Counted from the stretch's first letter, positions 45,037-54,212 are shown. The stretch: 64,000 nucleotides of DNA from Bradyrhizobium sp. 1(2017) (GCF_011602485.2 NZ_CP050022.2:868001-932000), one strand, 5' to 3'. The notes: generated by a model from the sequence alone, not told the origin. Made by a program: numbers and translations.

Positions 45037-47634
45037 ATGGCAAGATGGAATCGGCTGGCGCTGGTCGCAGGTCTCGCGCTCGCGGCGAGCACATTCCTGC
45101 CCGCGGCCGCTCTCGCCCAGAACGGCAATCTTGCGGCGCAGAGCGCCAGGATCAACGAGCTCAGCAAAGCCGGCAAATATTCGGAAGCCCTGCCGCTCGC
45201 ACAGGCGATGGTTGCAAGCCTCGAGAAGAGCGATAATGGCCGCGATCTCGCCGGTGCGCTCAACAATCTCGGTCAGATCCATGCCGGCCAGGGCCGCGAC
45301 GATCTGGCCGAGCCGCTCTACAAGCGCGCGATCGCATTGCTGGAAAAGTCGCTGGGCCTCGACACGCCCCTGGTGGCGGCCGAGCTGACAAATCTCGCGG
45401 CGCTGTATCAGCGGCAGGGCCGCTTCGCCGAGGCCGAGCCGCTGTTCAGGCGCGCGCTTGCGGTTCGTGAAAAGAGCCTGTCGCGTGAGCATCCGGACGT
45501 CGGCCAGGCCCTCAACAATCTGGCCACGCTCTACGTCAAGCAGGAGCACTTTGCCGAGGCCGAGCCGCTGTTCCGGCGGGCGCTCGCGATCTATCAGAAG
45601 GCCGCCGGGCCCGAACATCCCGCGGTCGCGACCGTGCTGAACAACATCGGTCAGGTCGATCGCGACCTCAAGCGCGACGCCGATGCCGAGGCGCCGATCA
45701 AGCGCTCGCTCGCGATCCGCGAGAAGGTGTTGGGGCCGGAGCATCCCGACGTCGCCCGCTCGCTGAACAATCTTGCCGGTCTCTATCAGCACCAGCAGCG
45801 CTATGCCGAGGCCGAGCCGCTGTATCGCCGCGCGCTGGCGATCCGCGAGCGCGCATTCGGACCCGATCACCCCGACGTCGCGATCTCGACCAGCAATTTC
45901 GCCTCCTTCCTCCAGGTGTCGGGGCGGACGGCCGAGGCCTTGCCGCTCGCGGACAGGACGCTCGCCAACAATCGTGCGCAGTTGCGCGTGGTGCTGCCGA
46001 TCCTGTTTTCCGCGCGACAGCAGCATCTCCTGGCGGACGACAAGGCGCTGGACGAGGCGCTGGCGGCGATCCAGCGCGGCACGCAATCCTCCGCCGCCTC
46101 CGCCGTGAACAAGCTCGCGGTGCGGCTGGCCGCCGGCAGCGACCGGCTTGCCGAGCTCGTGCGCAAGGATCAGGATCTCGCCGCCGAGTCCGAAGCGCTC
46201 GACAAGGCGATCATTGCTGCGGTCTCGAAACCATCTGCCCAGCGCGACGCGAACGCTGAGCAGCGCAGCCGCGCGCGGATCGCGGGAATCGCGAACCAGC
46301 GCAGCGGATTGCAGAAGACCCTCGCCGTCGAATTTCCCGACTATGCCTCGCTCTCCAACCCACTGCCGCTGGCGGTCAAGGACATTCAGGCCTTGTTGTC
46401 GGCCGACGAGGCGATGGTGGTCTATTCCGTCGTCGACAAGCAGAGTTACGTCATCGCGATCACGCGCGAGGGCGTCGACTGGAGGGAGATCCCGCTCGGC
46501 GCGGATGCGGTGACGCAGAAGGTCACTTCCTTCCGCAAGGGGCTCGATGTCGGCAAGGCGCGCGATGCGTCCGGCAAAGCCGGATTGTTCGACCTCGGGC
46601 TCGCCAACGACCTCTATGTCGCGCTGCTCGGCCCGGTCGAGGCGCTGACGAAGGACAAGCGCAATTTGCTGGTGGTGCCGTCGGCGGCGCTGACCGCATT
46701 GCCGTTTCATCTGCTGGTCACAGAGAAGCCGCAGGCTGCGATCCCCGACAAGCTCGAAGGCTATCGCAGCGCCGCCTGGCTGTTGCGGCGTCAGGCCGTG
46801 TCGGTGTTGCCGTCGGTGATCAGCCTGAAATCGCTGCGCGCCTTCGCGCGGAGGGATCACAGCGTCAAGCCGATGACGGGTTTCGGCGATCCCGTGTTCA
46901 ACCCGGCGCTGGAAGGGCCGGCCGAGCGTCGTGCTGCGAACGGCAAGGTCGCGGCGCGCAGCATCGCCACCGCCGCCTACACCGATTTCTGGCGCGGCGC
47001 CGGCGTCGATCGCGCCCGGCTGGCGCAGGCGCTGCCGCAGTTGCCGGATACTGCGGACGAGCTGAACGCGGTGGCGAGGGATGTCGGCGCCGCCGAGGCC
47101 GACATCCATCTCGGCCGCGATGCCAGTGAAACGACGCTCAAGCGTGCAGCGCTTGCTCAATACGGCATCATCTACTTTGCCACGCACGGCCTCGTCGCCG
47201 GCGACATCAAGGGACTGGGCGAACCTTCGCTTGCGCTCTCCATTCCCGATCAGCCATCGGACCTCGACGACGGCCTTCTCACCGCGAGCGAAGTCGCCCA
47301 GCTCAAGCTCAATGCGGATTGGGTGGTGCTGTCGGCCTGCAACACCATCGCGGGCGACAAGCCCGGCGCTGAGGCCCTGTCGGGCCTGGCGCGCTCGTTC
47401 TTCTATGCCGGCGCCCGCGCGCTCCTGGTCTCGCACTGGGCGGTGGATTCGGAAGCGGCCACGCGCCTGACCACGACGACGTTCGAGCTGCTCAAGAACC
47501 AACCGAAGATCGGTCGCGCCGAAGCCTTGCGCCGCGCGATGCTGACTTATCTCGACGACGCCTCGTCACCGCGCAATGCATATCCCGCGATGTGGGCGCC
47601 GTTCGCGCTTATCGGCGAAGGTGAGGTAAGATAA
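45037..47634 (+). CDS. Exported TPR-CHAT protein (caspase-like fold)
   Basis: An 865-residue protein with a signal peptide (MARWNRLALVAGLALAAS, cleavage near ALAQ). At least five kinesin-light-chain-type TPRs of 42 residues follow (about 45-320), each with AEAEPLFRRALAIREK-like text and PEHPDVA linkers. A linker leads to a C-terminal CHAT domain (about 580-865). Its catalytic dyad is present: H717 in YFATHG and C768 in LSACNT. CHAT proteins are caspase-like peptidases. Export would place it in the periplasm or outside. The target is unknown. It lies between the HugZ-like gene and pckA. Confidence 0.85.
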   Translation: MARWNRLALVAGLALAASTFLPAAALAQNGNLAAQSARINELSKAGKYSEALPLAQAMVASLEKSDNGRDLAGALNNLGQIHAGQGRDDLAEPLYKRAIALLEKSLGLDTPLVAAELTNLAALYQRQGRFAEAEPLFRRALAVREKSLSREHPDVGQALNNLATLYVKQEHFAEAEPLFRRALAIYQKAAGPEHPAVATVLNNIGQVDRDLKRDADAEAPIKRSLAIREKVLGPEHPDVARSLNNLAGLYQHQQRYAEAEPLYRRALAIRERAFGPDHPDVAISTSNFASFLQVSGRTAEALPLADRTLANNRAQLRVVLPILFSARQQHLLADDKALDEALAAIQRGTQSSAASAVNKLAVRLAAGSDRLAELVRKDQDLAAESEALDKAIIAAVSKPSAQRDANAEQRSRARIAGIANQRSGLQKTLAVEFPDYASLSNPLPLAVKDIQALLSADEAMVVYSVVDKQSYVIAITREGVDWREIPLGADAVTQKVTSFRKGLDVGKARDASGKAGLFDLGLANDLYVALLGPVEALTKDKRNLLVVPSAALTALPFHLLVTEKPQAAIPDKLEGYRSAAWLLRRQAVSVLPSVISLKSLRAFARRDHSVKPMTGFGDPVFNPALEGPAERRAANGKVAARSIATAAYTDFWRGAGVDRARLAQALPQLPDTADELNAVARDVGAAEADIHLGRDASETTLKRAALAQYGIIYFATHGLVAGDIKGLGEPSLALSIPDQPSDLDDGLLTASEVAQLKLNADWVVLSACNTIAGDKPGAEALSGLARSFFYAGARALLVSHWAVDSEAATRLTTTTFELLKNQPKIGRAEALRRAMLTYLDDASSPRNAYPAMWAPFALIGEGEVR

Positions 47635-47921
47635 GAAGCGCGTCCGGCATTGTGCGTCGCAATAACCGGGAGTAACGCTCAAACATGCATTTGGTTGCGC
47701 GATCATTCGTGCTTTTTCGATGTGGCCGCTCAGGGCTGACATGCGCGACGTTTGGCGCGGTCTTTGAATAAACCAAATCCTACGGGATCAGCTTGGCAAC
47801 GCCAGCGTTCATCAGTATTAGGTCGTTCCAGCTGAGGCCGGAACGGCGCATTAATCACGGTGACCGCGACGGCGCCAAACTTGATCGCGCTGAGTGTCGC
47901 GGGTTCTAGGAGGATTTTTTC

Positions 47922-49538
47922 GTGCAAGAGACGGGCGTGCGCAACGGTGCCTTCGGCGCCGACAAATTTGGCTTAAAGAAGCTCAAGCAGGTTCACTGGA
48001 ACCTCGGTGCGCCGCAACTCTATCAATACTCGCTCTCGTCGGGTGAGGCGGTGCTGTCCGCCGACGGCGCACTCTGCGCCGACACCGGCGAGTTCACCGG
48101 CCGCAGCCCGAAGGACAAGTTCACGGTGCGTGACGCCACCACCGACACGAAGATGTGGTGGGCCGGCAACCAATCGATCACCGCGGAGCAGTTCGAGACG
48201 CTCTACCAGGATTTCCTCAAGCACGCCGAAGGCAAGCGCCTGTTCGCGCAGGACCTCTATGGCGGCGCCGATCCGGCCTACCGGATCAAGACGCGCGTCT
48301 TCACCGAGCTCGCCTGGCATTCGCTGTTCATCCGCACGCTTCTGATCCGCCCCGAGGCGATCGAGCTGTCGACGTTCGTGCCGGAGCTCACCATCATCGA
48401 CATGCCGAGCTTCCGTGCCGATCCCAAACGTCATGGCTGCCGTTCGGAGAACGTCGTCGCAATCGACTTCGCCCGCAAGATCGTCCTGATCGGCGGGTCT
48501 TATTATGCCGGCGAGATGAAGAAGTCGGTCTTCACCACGCTGAACTACTATCTGCCCGAGCGCGGCGTGATGCCGATGCACTGCTCGGCCAATGTCGGCG
48601 CCAAGGGCGACGCCGCGATCTTCTTCGGCCTGTCGGGCACCGGCAAGACCACGCTGTCGGCCGATCCGAACCGCACGCTGATCGGTGACGACGAGCACGG
48701 CTGGGGCCCGAACGGCATCTTCAATTTCGAAGGCGGCTGCTATGCCAAGTGCATCAAGCTGTCCAAGGAAGCCGAGCCCGAGATCTTTGCTGCATCCACG
48801 CGCTTCGGCGCCGTGCTCGAGAACTGCGTGCTCGACGAGGACACCCGCGTGGTGGACTTTGACGATGGTTCCAAGACCGAGAACACGCGCTCGGCCTATC
48901 CGCTCGACTTCATCCCGAACGCCTCGCCCACCGGCCGCGCGCCGCAACCGAAGAACGTGGTGATGCTCGCCGCCGACGCCTTCGGCGTGCTGCCCCCGAT
49001 CGCAAAGCTCTCGCCGGCGCAGGCGATGTATCACTTCCTCTCGGGCTACACCGCCAAGGTCGCGGGCACCGAGCGCGGTCTCGGCAACGAGCCGCAGCCG
49101 GAATTCTCGACGTGCTTCGGCTCGCCCTTTCTGCCGCTCGATCCATCCGTCTACGGCAACATGCTGCGCGACCTCATTGCCCAGCACAATGTCGACTGCT
49201 GGCTGGTCAACACCGGCTGGACCGGCGGCAAGTATGGTGTCGGCTCGCGCATGCCGATCAAGGTGACGCGCGCGCTGCTCACCGCCGCGCTCGACGGCTC
49301 GCTTCGCAACGTCGAATTCCGCACCGACAAATATTTCGGCTTCGCGGTCCCGACCGCGCTGCCGGGTGTGCCGGCTGAGATCCTCAACCCGGTCAACACC
49401 TGGAAGGATAAGGACGAGTTCGACAAGACCGCCCGTGCGCTGGTCGGCATGTTCCAGAAGAACTTTGCCAAGTTCGAAGCCCAGGTCGACGCTGAAGTGC
49501 GCGCGGCTGCACCGGACGTGAAGCTGGCGGCGGAGTGA
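47922..49538 (+). CDS. pckA: Phosphoenolpyruvate carboxykinase (ATP)
   Basis: A 538-residue cytoplasmic enzyme converting oxaloacetate and ATP to PEP, the entry to gluconeogenesis from dicarboxylates. The P-loop GLSGTGKTT is at residues 236-244, followed by [20 protein letters not shown], which includes kinase motif 2. A GTG start is supported by TAGGAGG at 47907-47913. A strong terminator follows at 49558-49590. In rhizobia pckA usually sits directly next to chvI; here two genes intervene. Confidence 0.97.
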   Translation: MQETGVRNGAFGADKFGLKKLKQVHWNLGAPQLYQYSLSSGEAVLSADGALCADTGEFTGRSPKDKFTVRDATTDTKMWWAGNQSITAEQFETLYQDFLKHAEGKRLFAQDLYGGADPAYRIKTRVFTELAWHSLFIRTLLIRPEAIELSTFVPELTIIDMPSFRADPKRHGCRSENVVAIDFARKIVLIGGSYYAGEMKKSVFTTLNYYLPERGVMPMHCSANVGAKGDAAIFFGLSGTGKTTLSADPNRTLIGDDEHGWGPNGIFNFEGGCYAKCIKLSKEAEPEIFAASTRFGAVLENCVLDEDTRVVDFDDGSKTENTRSAYPLDFIPNASPTGRAPQPKNVVMLAADAFGVLPPIAKLSPAQAMYHFLSGYTAKVAGTERGLGNEPQPEFSTCFGSPFLPLDPSVYGNMLRDLIAQHNVDCWLVNTGWTGGKYGVGSRMPIKVTRALLTAALDGSLRNVEFRTDKYFGFAVPTALPGVPAEILNPVNTWKDKDEFDKTARALVGMFQKNFAKFEAQVDAEVRAAAPDVKLAAE

Positions 49539-49557
49539 GCTTCTTCGCTTGAAATGC

Positions 49558-49590
49558 AAAAGGGCGGCCGCGAGGCCGCCCTTTTTGTTT
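49558..49590 (+). terminator. Rho-independent terminator of pckA
   Basis: A perfect stem (AAAAGGGCGGCC with GGCCGCCCTTTT) and tetraloop GCGA is followed by TGTTT, 20 bp after the pckA stop codon. This is the clearest intrinsic terminator in the window. Confidence 0.93.
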
Positions 49591-49620
49591 GTAGCCGTGA
49601 GCGCGAACCACACACTCAGT

Positions 49621-49758
49621 GTCGTCCCGGCGCAGGCCGGGACCCATACCGCGTGATCTATCGAGGGAATGCTGTGCGGGTACCGGCGAAGAAGAATAAC
49701 GACGAGTCTTCGCCAAACTTCTCCCGTGGTTATGGGTTCCGGCCTTCGCCGGCACGAC
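49621..49758. repeat. Hairpin-tipped inverted-repeat element, family R, copy 2
   Basis: A 138-bp element with tips beginning GTCGTCCCGGC at 49621 and ending GCCGGCACGAC at 49758. Its core is inverted relative to copies 1 and 4: the complement reads GGGAGAAGTTTGGCGAAGAC. Its left end (ACCCATACCGCGTGATCTAT) matches the right end of the copy at 61460-61595. It lies between the pckA terminator and the thioesterase gene. Confidence 0.75.
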
Positions 49759-49772
49759 ATTGGGGTGGGGCC

Positions 49773-50588
49773 TTAGGCCTTGAAATAGGCGATCTGGGTC
49801 GTCGTCGCGAGCAGCCGTCCGTTCGGGGACCAGAGCTCGCCGTTCTGGTCGGCGTAGCTCCTGTGCATGATCTTCGAGTCCGCCGTCGCGAGCACGCGCG
49901 TGATGTCTTCAGTCGCGAGCTCTTCGCTGCCGGTGTGGAAATAGGTCGTCAGCGACACCGTGCCGAACGGCACCAGCTCGCGCCGCGCGTGGAAGATGCG
50001 GCCGAAGAAGGCGTCCGACATCGACATCAGCGACAGCATGTCGAGCTTGCGCGGCGTGCGGTCGCTGATCCAGATTTTTGAATAGGTGCTGGCAAGCTCG
50101 GCCTGCGGCGGGCCGATCCGCATCTCGCCCTCGATGAAGCGGAATTCGTACTGGTTGGCCCACGACGCCGAGATCTTCGGGAACGGCAGCGTCTCTTCGA
50201 ACGGCTTGGCGTCCGGGCACTGCGCCACCCTGTGCTCCCAGGACGGCCGGCGCTCGGCGAACACGGCGGTGGCGAGCGTCGCGACCTCGCCCCCGCCCTG
50301 GCTGAGCTCGACGCTCCAATGCTGGCTGGAGCGGTTGGCCTTCACCAGCCGCACGTCGAGATCGAACGGACCCTTGGCGATCGGCGCGCAGTAATTGACG
50401 GTGAGCGCGAGCGGATCGCCGGCGCGTTCCGGATGGTCGATCAGCGCGCGCAAAATGGTCGCCGCTGTGGCGCCGCCGAACGGGCCGACAAAGGCCCAGT
50501 AATCGTCGCTGGTGTGCCCCTGCCAGCTGGAGTCGCCCGCGGTGATGCGGGTGGCGTCGTCGAACGGGTGCGGGAGCTTGGCGTGCAT
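49773..50588 (-). CDS. Acyl-CoA thioesterase-like double-hotdog protein
   Basis: A 271-residue protein resembling TesB-type thioesterases. The N-terminal hotdog (WAFVGPFGGATAATILRALI) is followed by LALTVNYCAPIAKGPFDLDV, and the C-terminal hotdog by FGTVSLTTYFHTGSEEL, then IMHRSYADQNGELWSPNGRL. The ATG at 50588 follows GAGGA; the frame upstream is derived from the palindromic repeat at 50610-50689. Predicted to hydrolyse acyl-CoA; chain-length preference unknown. Confidence 0.82.
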   Translation of the reverse strand: MHAKLPHPFDDATRITAGDSSWQGHTSDDYWAFVGPFGGATAATILRALIDHPERAGDPLALTVNYCAPIAKGPFDLDVRLVKANRSSQHWSVELSQGGGEVATLATAVFAERRPSWEHRVAQCPDAKPFEETLPFPKISASWANQYEFRFIEGEMRIGPPQAELASTYSKIWISDRTPRKLDMLSLMSMSDAFFGRIFHARRELVPFGTVSLTTYFHTGSEELATEDITRVLATADSKIMHRSYADQNGELWSPNGRLLATTTQIAYFKA

Positions 50589-50609
50589 TGTTGGTCCTCG
50601 ATGGCCCGC

Positions 50610-50689
50610 CGTCATTGCGAGCGCAGCGAAGCAGTCCAGACTGTCTCCGCGGAAAGAACCTGGATTGCTTCGCTGCGTTCGCAATGACG
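50610..50689. repeat. Palindromic intergenic repeat (family F)
   Basis: An 80-bp inverted repeat with 29-bp arms at 50610-50638 and 50661-50689, each of the type CGTCATTGCGAGCGCAGCGA and complement, with few mismatches and a 22-bp loop. It lies 22 bp upstream of the thioesterase start, within the gap to glgP. Confidence 0.75.
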
Positions 50690-50811
50690 ACGTTCGGCGT
50701 TACAGCGTCCGTCTCACTAACGCCGCTGTGGGAATGATGACAATCATATCATCATCCGTTGCGCCTGATGCAATAACCTCGCAGGTAACGCCGATTTCAC
50801 GTCGCGGAAAA

Positions 50812-53337
50812 TCAGCCCGCGGCGTCGCGCAGGTTCGGCAGCAGCGGCGTGGTCGGATTGACCGGCACGTTCCAGATTTCCTCGGCATATTCGCGGATGG
50901 TGCGATCCGAGGAGAACCACGCCATACGCGCGACGTTGAGGATGGAGGCGCGCGTCCAGGCCGGCGAGACCAGCCAGCGCGCGTCGACCGCACGCTGGGC
51001 CTCGTAATAGGAGTCGAAATCGGCGCTAACCATGTAATGGTCGAGATGGCGCAGCGCGTGCGCGATGGATTCGAAGCGGCCGGGATCGCCGGGCGAGAAT
51101 TCGCCGGTCCCGATCGCATTGATGGCGCGCTGGAGCTTCGGCGAATTCCGGATGATGTCGGAGGCATCCAGCCCCTGCTTGCGACGGATCATCACGTCGC
51201 CGGCCTCCAGGCCGAAGATCGCGATGTTCTCCGCGCCGACATGGTCGCGTATCTCGATATTGGCGCCGTCGAGCGTGCCGATGGTGATGGCGCCGTTCAG
51301 CGCCAGCTTCATGTTGCCCGTGCCGGAAGCTTCCATGCCGGCGGTGGAGATCTGCTCGGAGAGGTCGGCCGCGGGGATGATCACTTCGGCGAGGCTGACA
51401 TTGTAGTCGGGAAGGAAGGCGACCTTCAGTTTGCCGCCGATCGCGGGATCGTTGTTGACGACCTCGGCCACATCGTTGATCAGCTTGATGATCAGCTTGG
51501 CGTATTTGTAGCTCGCCGCGGCCTTGCCGGCGAAGATCTTCACCCGCGGCACCCAATTGCCGTTGGGATCGTCCTTGATCGCCTGGTACAGCGCGACGGT
51601 CTCGATGACGTTGAGGAGCTGGCGCTTGTATTCGTGGATGCGCTTGATCTGCACGTCGAACAGCGCGCCGGGATCGACCTTGATGCCGAGCCGCTCGCCG
51701 ATCAGCCGCGCCAGCGCCGCCTTGTTGGCGTGCTTGACGGCCCGGAATTTCTTCTGAAATTCGGCGTCGCTGGCACGGGCCTCGATCAGGCTGAGCTGGG
51801 TCGGATCGTCGAGTACGGCCTCGCCGCAGGTCTCGCGTAACAGGTCGGTCAGCTTCGGGTTCGCCAGCATCAGCCAGCGGCGGAAGGTGATGCCGTTGGT
51901 CTTGTTGGTGATTCGGCCGGGATAGAGATGGTTGAGATCGTGGAACACGGTCTCGCGCATGAGGTCGGAGTGCATCGCCGAGACGCCGTTGATGCGGTGC
52001 GAGCCGACGAAGGCGAGCTGCCCCATGCGCACGCGGCGGCCGCTCTTCTCGTCGATCAGCGAGACCGAGGCACGGAAGTCGATGTCGCCGGGGCAGCGCG
52101 CCTCAGCGAGCGCCAGATGCTGCACGTTGATGCGGTAGATGATCTCCAGATGCCGCGGCAACAGCCGCTCGAACAGCTCGACCGGCCAGGTCTCGAGCGC
52201 CTCGGGCAGCAGCGTGTGGTTGGTGTAGGAGAGCGTGGCGACCGTGATCTTCCAGGCCTCGTCCCAGCGGAAATTGTGGAGGTCGACGAGGATCCGCATC
52301 AACTCGGTGACGGCGAGGCTCGGATGGGTGTCGTTGAGCTGCACCGCGACCTTGCTGGCGAGGCTGCGCAGCTGGCCGTCCGAGCCGAGGTGGCGCTTCA
52401 CCAGATCCTGGAGCGAGGCCGAGACGAAGAAATATTCCTGGCGCAGCCGCAGCTCGCGGCCCGCCGGGCTTTCGTCGTTCGGATAGAGGAATTTGCAGAT
52501 CGCCTCCGCGCGCGACTGTTCGGCGCTGGCGCTGACATAATCGCCCCTGTTGAAGGCATCGAGCTTCAGCGGATCGGGCGAGCGCGCCGACCACAGGCGG
52601 AGCGCGTTGACGTGCTGGCCGCGCCAGCCGACGATCGGCGTGTCGTAGGCGATCGCCTGCACGGTCTCGCCGGGATGCCAGATCGCGCGGTCGCGGCCCT
52701 TGTCGTCGACATGCTCGACGCTGCCGCCGAAATTGATGTCGTAGATCACCTCGGGCCGCTGCAATTCCCAGGGGTTGCCGAAGCTCAGCCATTCGTCCGG
52801 ATATTCCTGCTGCCAGCCCTGATTGATGATCTGGCGGAACAGGCCGTAATCGTAGCGGATGCCGTAGCCGATCGCGGGGATCGACAGCGTCGCCATGCTC
52901 TCCATGAAGCAGGCGGCGAGGCGGCCGAGGCCGCCATTGCCGAGCGCCGCGTCCGGCTCGCATTTGCGCAGCTCGGGCAGCGAGACGCCGAGATCGCCGA
53001 GCGCGACCTCGAAGATCTTGAGCAGGCCCATGTTGTTGAGCGCGTCGGTGAAGAGGCGGCCGATCAGGAATTCGAGCGAAAGATAATAGACGCGCTTGCG
53101 CCCTGCGTCGTAACTGTGCTTCTCGGCCGTGAGCCAGCGGTGCACGATGCGGTCGCGCAGCGCCAGCGCCGCGGCCTGGTACCAGTCGTGCTTGGTTGCC
53201 ATGCCCGCGTCCTTGCCGATGGCAAGGCGCAGCTTCGCCAGGATCGCGCCCTTGATCTCAGCCAGCGCGAGCTCGTCGACGGGCTGGCCGGGGGCGGGAA
53301 AATTTGGCTGGAACGATTGATCTTGCAAGGCCTTCAC
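50812..53337 (-). CDS. glgP: Glycogen/alpha-glucan phosphorylase
   Basis: An 841-residue enzyme that releases glucose 1-phosphate from alpha-1,4-glucans. The pyridoxal-phosphate Lys is K677 in EASGTGNMKLALNGAITIG. Other family blocks are LGNGGLGRLAACFMES and GYGIRYDYGLFRQ near residues 120-160 and VIPAADLSEQISTAG. Its GTG start is poorly spaced from AGGA, so the exact N-terminus is uncertain. No other glycogen genes are adjacent. Confidence 0.95.
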   Translation of the reverse strand: MKALQDQSFQPNFPAPGQPVDELALAEIKGAILAKLRLAIGKDAGMATKHDWYQAAALALRDRIVHRWLTAEKHSYDAGRKRVYYLSLEFLIGRLFTDALNNMGLLKIFEVALGDLGVSLPELRKCEPDAALGNGGLGRLAACFMESMATLSIPAIGYGIRYDYGLFRQIINQGWQQEYPDEWLSFGNPWELQRPEVIYDINFGGSVEHVDDKGRDRAIWHPGETVQAIAYDTPIVGWRGQHVNALRLWSARSPDPLKLDAFNRGDYVSASAEQSRAEAICKFLYPNDESPAGRELRLRQEYFFVSASLQDLVKRHLGSDGQLRSLASKVAVQLNDTHPSLAVTELMRILVDLHNFRWDEAWKITVATLSYTNHTLLPEALETWPVELFERLLPRHLEIIYRINVQHLALAEARCPGDIDFRASVSLIDEKSGRRVRMGQLAFVGSHRINGVSAMHSDLMRETVFHDLNHLYPGRITNKTNGITFRRWLMLANPKLTDLLRETCGEAVLDDPTQLSLIEARASDAEFQKKFRAVKHANKAALARLIGERLGIKVDPGALFDVQIKRIHEYKRQLLNVIETVALYQAIKDDPNGNWVPRVKIFAGKAAASYKYAKLIIKLINDVAEVVNNDPAIGGKLKVAFLPDYNVSLAEVIIPAADLSEQISTAGMEASGTGNMKLALNGAITIGTLDGANIEIRDHVGAENIAIFGLEAGDVMIRRKQGLDASDIIRNSPKLQRAINAIGTGEFSPGDPGRFESIAHALRHLDHYMVSADFDSYYEAQRAVDARWLVSPAWTRASILNVARMAWFSSDRTIREYAEEIWNVPVNPTTPLLPNLRDAAG

Positions 53338-53532
53338 TTCCTGGTCGACTGAACACTGAACCCTACGCGTCTTGCTCCTGCACCGGAACCGTCACAGGCG
53401 CGGCCGTGCACTGCGCTGGCGTAAATTTATGCAAGGACCGGGCCGGTTTGGGAACCCGGGCGAGCACGGAGAAACGTGGATTTGCTGCTAGAATGGGGGC
53501 CAATTCAGCCATCACTGTGGAGGAGACCTCTG

Positions 53533-53766
53533 ATGAGGCTGCTGATCGAAATGGCCGCCGCGACCTTTCTCATCGTCTGCATCTCCGCCTCCAGCGCGGC
53601 GCTTGCCGCAGGCAAGACCGGCCGCAGCGCCGACGGCCTCAGCTGCGGCTTCACTGTTCCGCAGAATGCATCCCCCGCAGCCCGCTGCGCCGCCATCAAG
53701 CGTCAATGCGCCGGCAAGTTTTATGCGAGCGCGTGCGGGGACAAGCTGATGTCGGCGGCGAGGTGA
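53533..53766 (+). CDS. Small exported cysteine-containing protein
   Basis: A 77-residue protein with a signal peptide (MRLLIEMAAATFLIVCISAS, cleavage near ALAAG). The 40-residue mature part contains four cysteines (SCGF, RCAA, QCAG, ACGD) that could form two disulfides. GGAGGAGA lies upstream of the ATG. No family was recognised. Confidence 0.68.
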   Translation: MRLLIEMAAATFLIVCISASSAALAAGKTGRSADGLSCGFTVPQNASPAARCAAIKRQCAGKFYASACGDKLMSAAR

Positions 53767-53820
53767 GGGGGGTGATGCTATGAAATTCGGGGATGCGTTG
53801 CGGCATGCTCTCACCACATC

Positions 53821-53855
53821 GTCGTCCTGGCGAAAGCCAGGACCCATTACCCCGG
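53821..53855. repeat. Left inverted arm of the GIY-YIG unit
   Basis: 35 bp starting GTCGTCCTGGCGAAAGCCAG. The hairpin is CCTGGC-GAAA-GCCAGG. It encodes the last residues and the TAA of the nuclease gene on the minus strand. Confidence 0.85.
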
Positions 53856-54158
53856 CTGTCGGATGAGGCCCGATCGGTCGTTCCAGTCAGGATTTTCCTG
53901 CTCGATCAGCTTGATCTTCCAGTCGCGCTTCCAGAACTTCAGTTGCTTCTCGCGTGCAATGGCTTCTTGCGGTGTCGCAAAGGCTTCGACGTGAACGAGG
54001 CGAAAGATCTTGTATCGGTGGACGAACTTGGACCCGCGACCTGAACGGTGCAATTCAAGTCGTGCGCGGACGTCGTTAGTGACGCCAATATAGATCGCGC
54101 CGTGATGGCGGATCGCGAGGATGTAGACGTAGTATGTGGCTGCGCTCGTGTGGCTCAA
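53847..54158 (-). CDS. GIY-YIG nuclease-domain protein
   Basis: A 103-residue protein made almost entirely of a GIY-YIG (URI-type) domain: YYVYILAIRHHGAIYIGVTN, the Arg and His of RARLELHRSG, and the Glu of EAIAREKQLKFWKRDWK. Small proteins of this kind are probable nucleases, though few have been tested. No ATG precedes the domain closely; TTG at 54158 is proposed, while the frame is open to 54305 through repeat-derived sequence. The stop TAA is inside the left inverted repeat. Bacterial relatives are numerous in Bradyrhizobium-type genomes. Confidence 0.72.
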   Translation of the reverse strand: MSHTSAATYYVYILAIRHHGAIYIGVTNDVRARLELHRSGRGSKFVHRYKIFRLVHVEAFATPQEAIAREKQLKFWKRDWKIKLIEQENPDWNDRSGLIRQPG

Positions 54159-54177
54159 GCCCGCAAAGCAACGCTGA

Positions 54178-54212
54178 CCGGGGTAATGGGTCCTGGCCTT
54201 CGCCAGGACGAC
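54178..54212. repeat. Right inverted arm of the GIY-YIG unit
   Basis: 35 bp, the reverse complement of 53821-53855 with one mismatch located in the hairpin loop. It lies 20 bp before the proposed TTG start of the nuclease gene. Confidence 0.85.

Larger units (their letters stand above)
53821..54212. mobile_element. GIY-YIG gene unit bounded by 35-bp inverted repeats
   Basis: A 392-bp unit. The arms at 53821-53855 and 54178-54212 are inverted and identical at 34 of 35 positions. Each tip folds into CCTGGC-GAAR-GCCAGG. The nuclease stop codon lies inside the left arm. The tips are a variant of the ends of family R (CCCGGC-loop-GCCGGG), with paired changes that keep the stem. Near-matching 11-12 bp direct repeats (GCTCTCACCAC at 53807, GCTCTCAACAAC at 54213) flank the unit and could be a target duplication. 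Mobility is inference. Confidence 0.55.

Noticed and set aside
44677..47502. 941-residue open frame antisense to the TPR-CHAT gene
   Set aside because: Its length reflects GC-rich codon bias; it shows no recognisable domain, while the plus strand has a signal peptide, TPRs and a CHAT dyad.
47635..47921. Possible small gene or riboswitch in the pckA leader
   Set aside because: No frame with protein-like composition and no convincing structured motif was found; only the ribosome site is clear.
47973..49760. 595-residue open frame antisense to pckA
   Set aside because: The plus strand encodes a complete PEP carboxykinase with ribosome site and terminator.
53821..54212. Interpreting the paired inverted repeats as a CRISPR or integron structure
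   Set aside because: There are only two arms in inverted orientation, with a gene between them and no spacers, attC-like sites or integrase.
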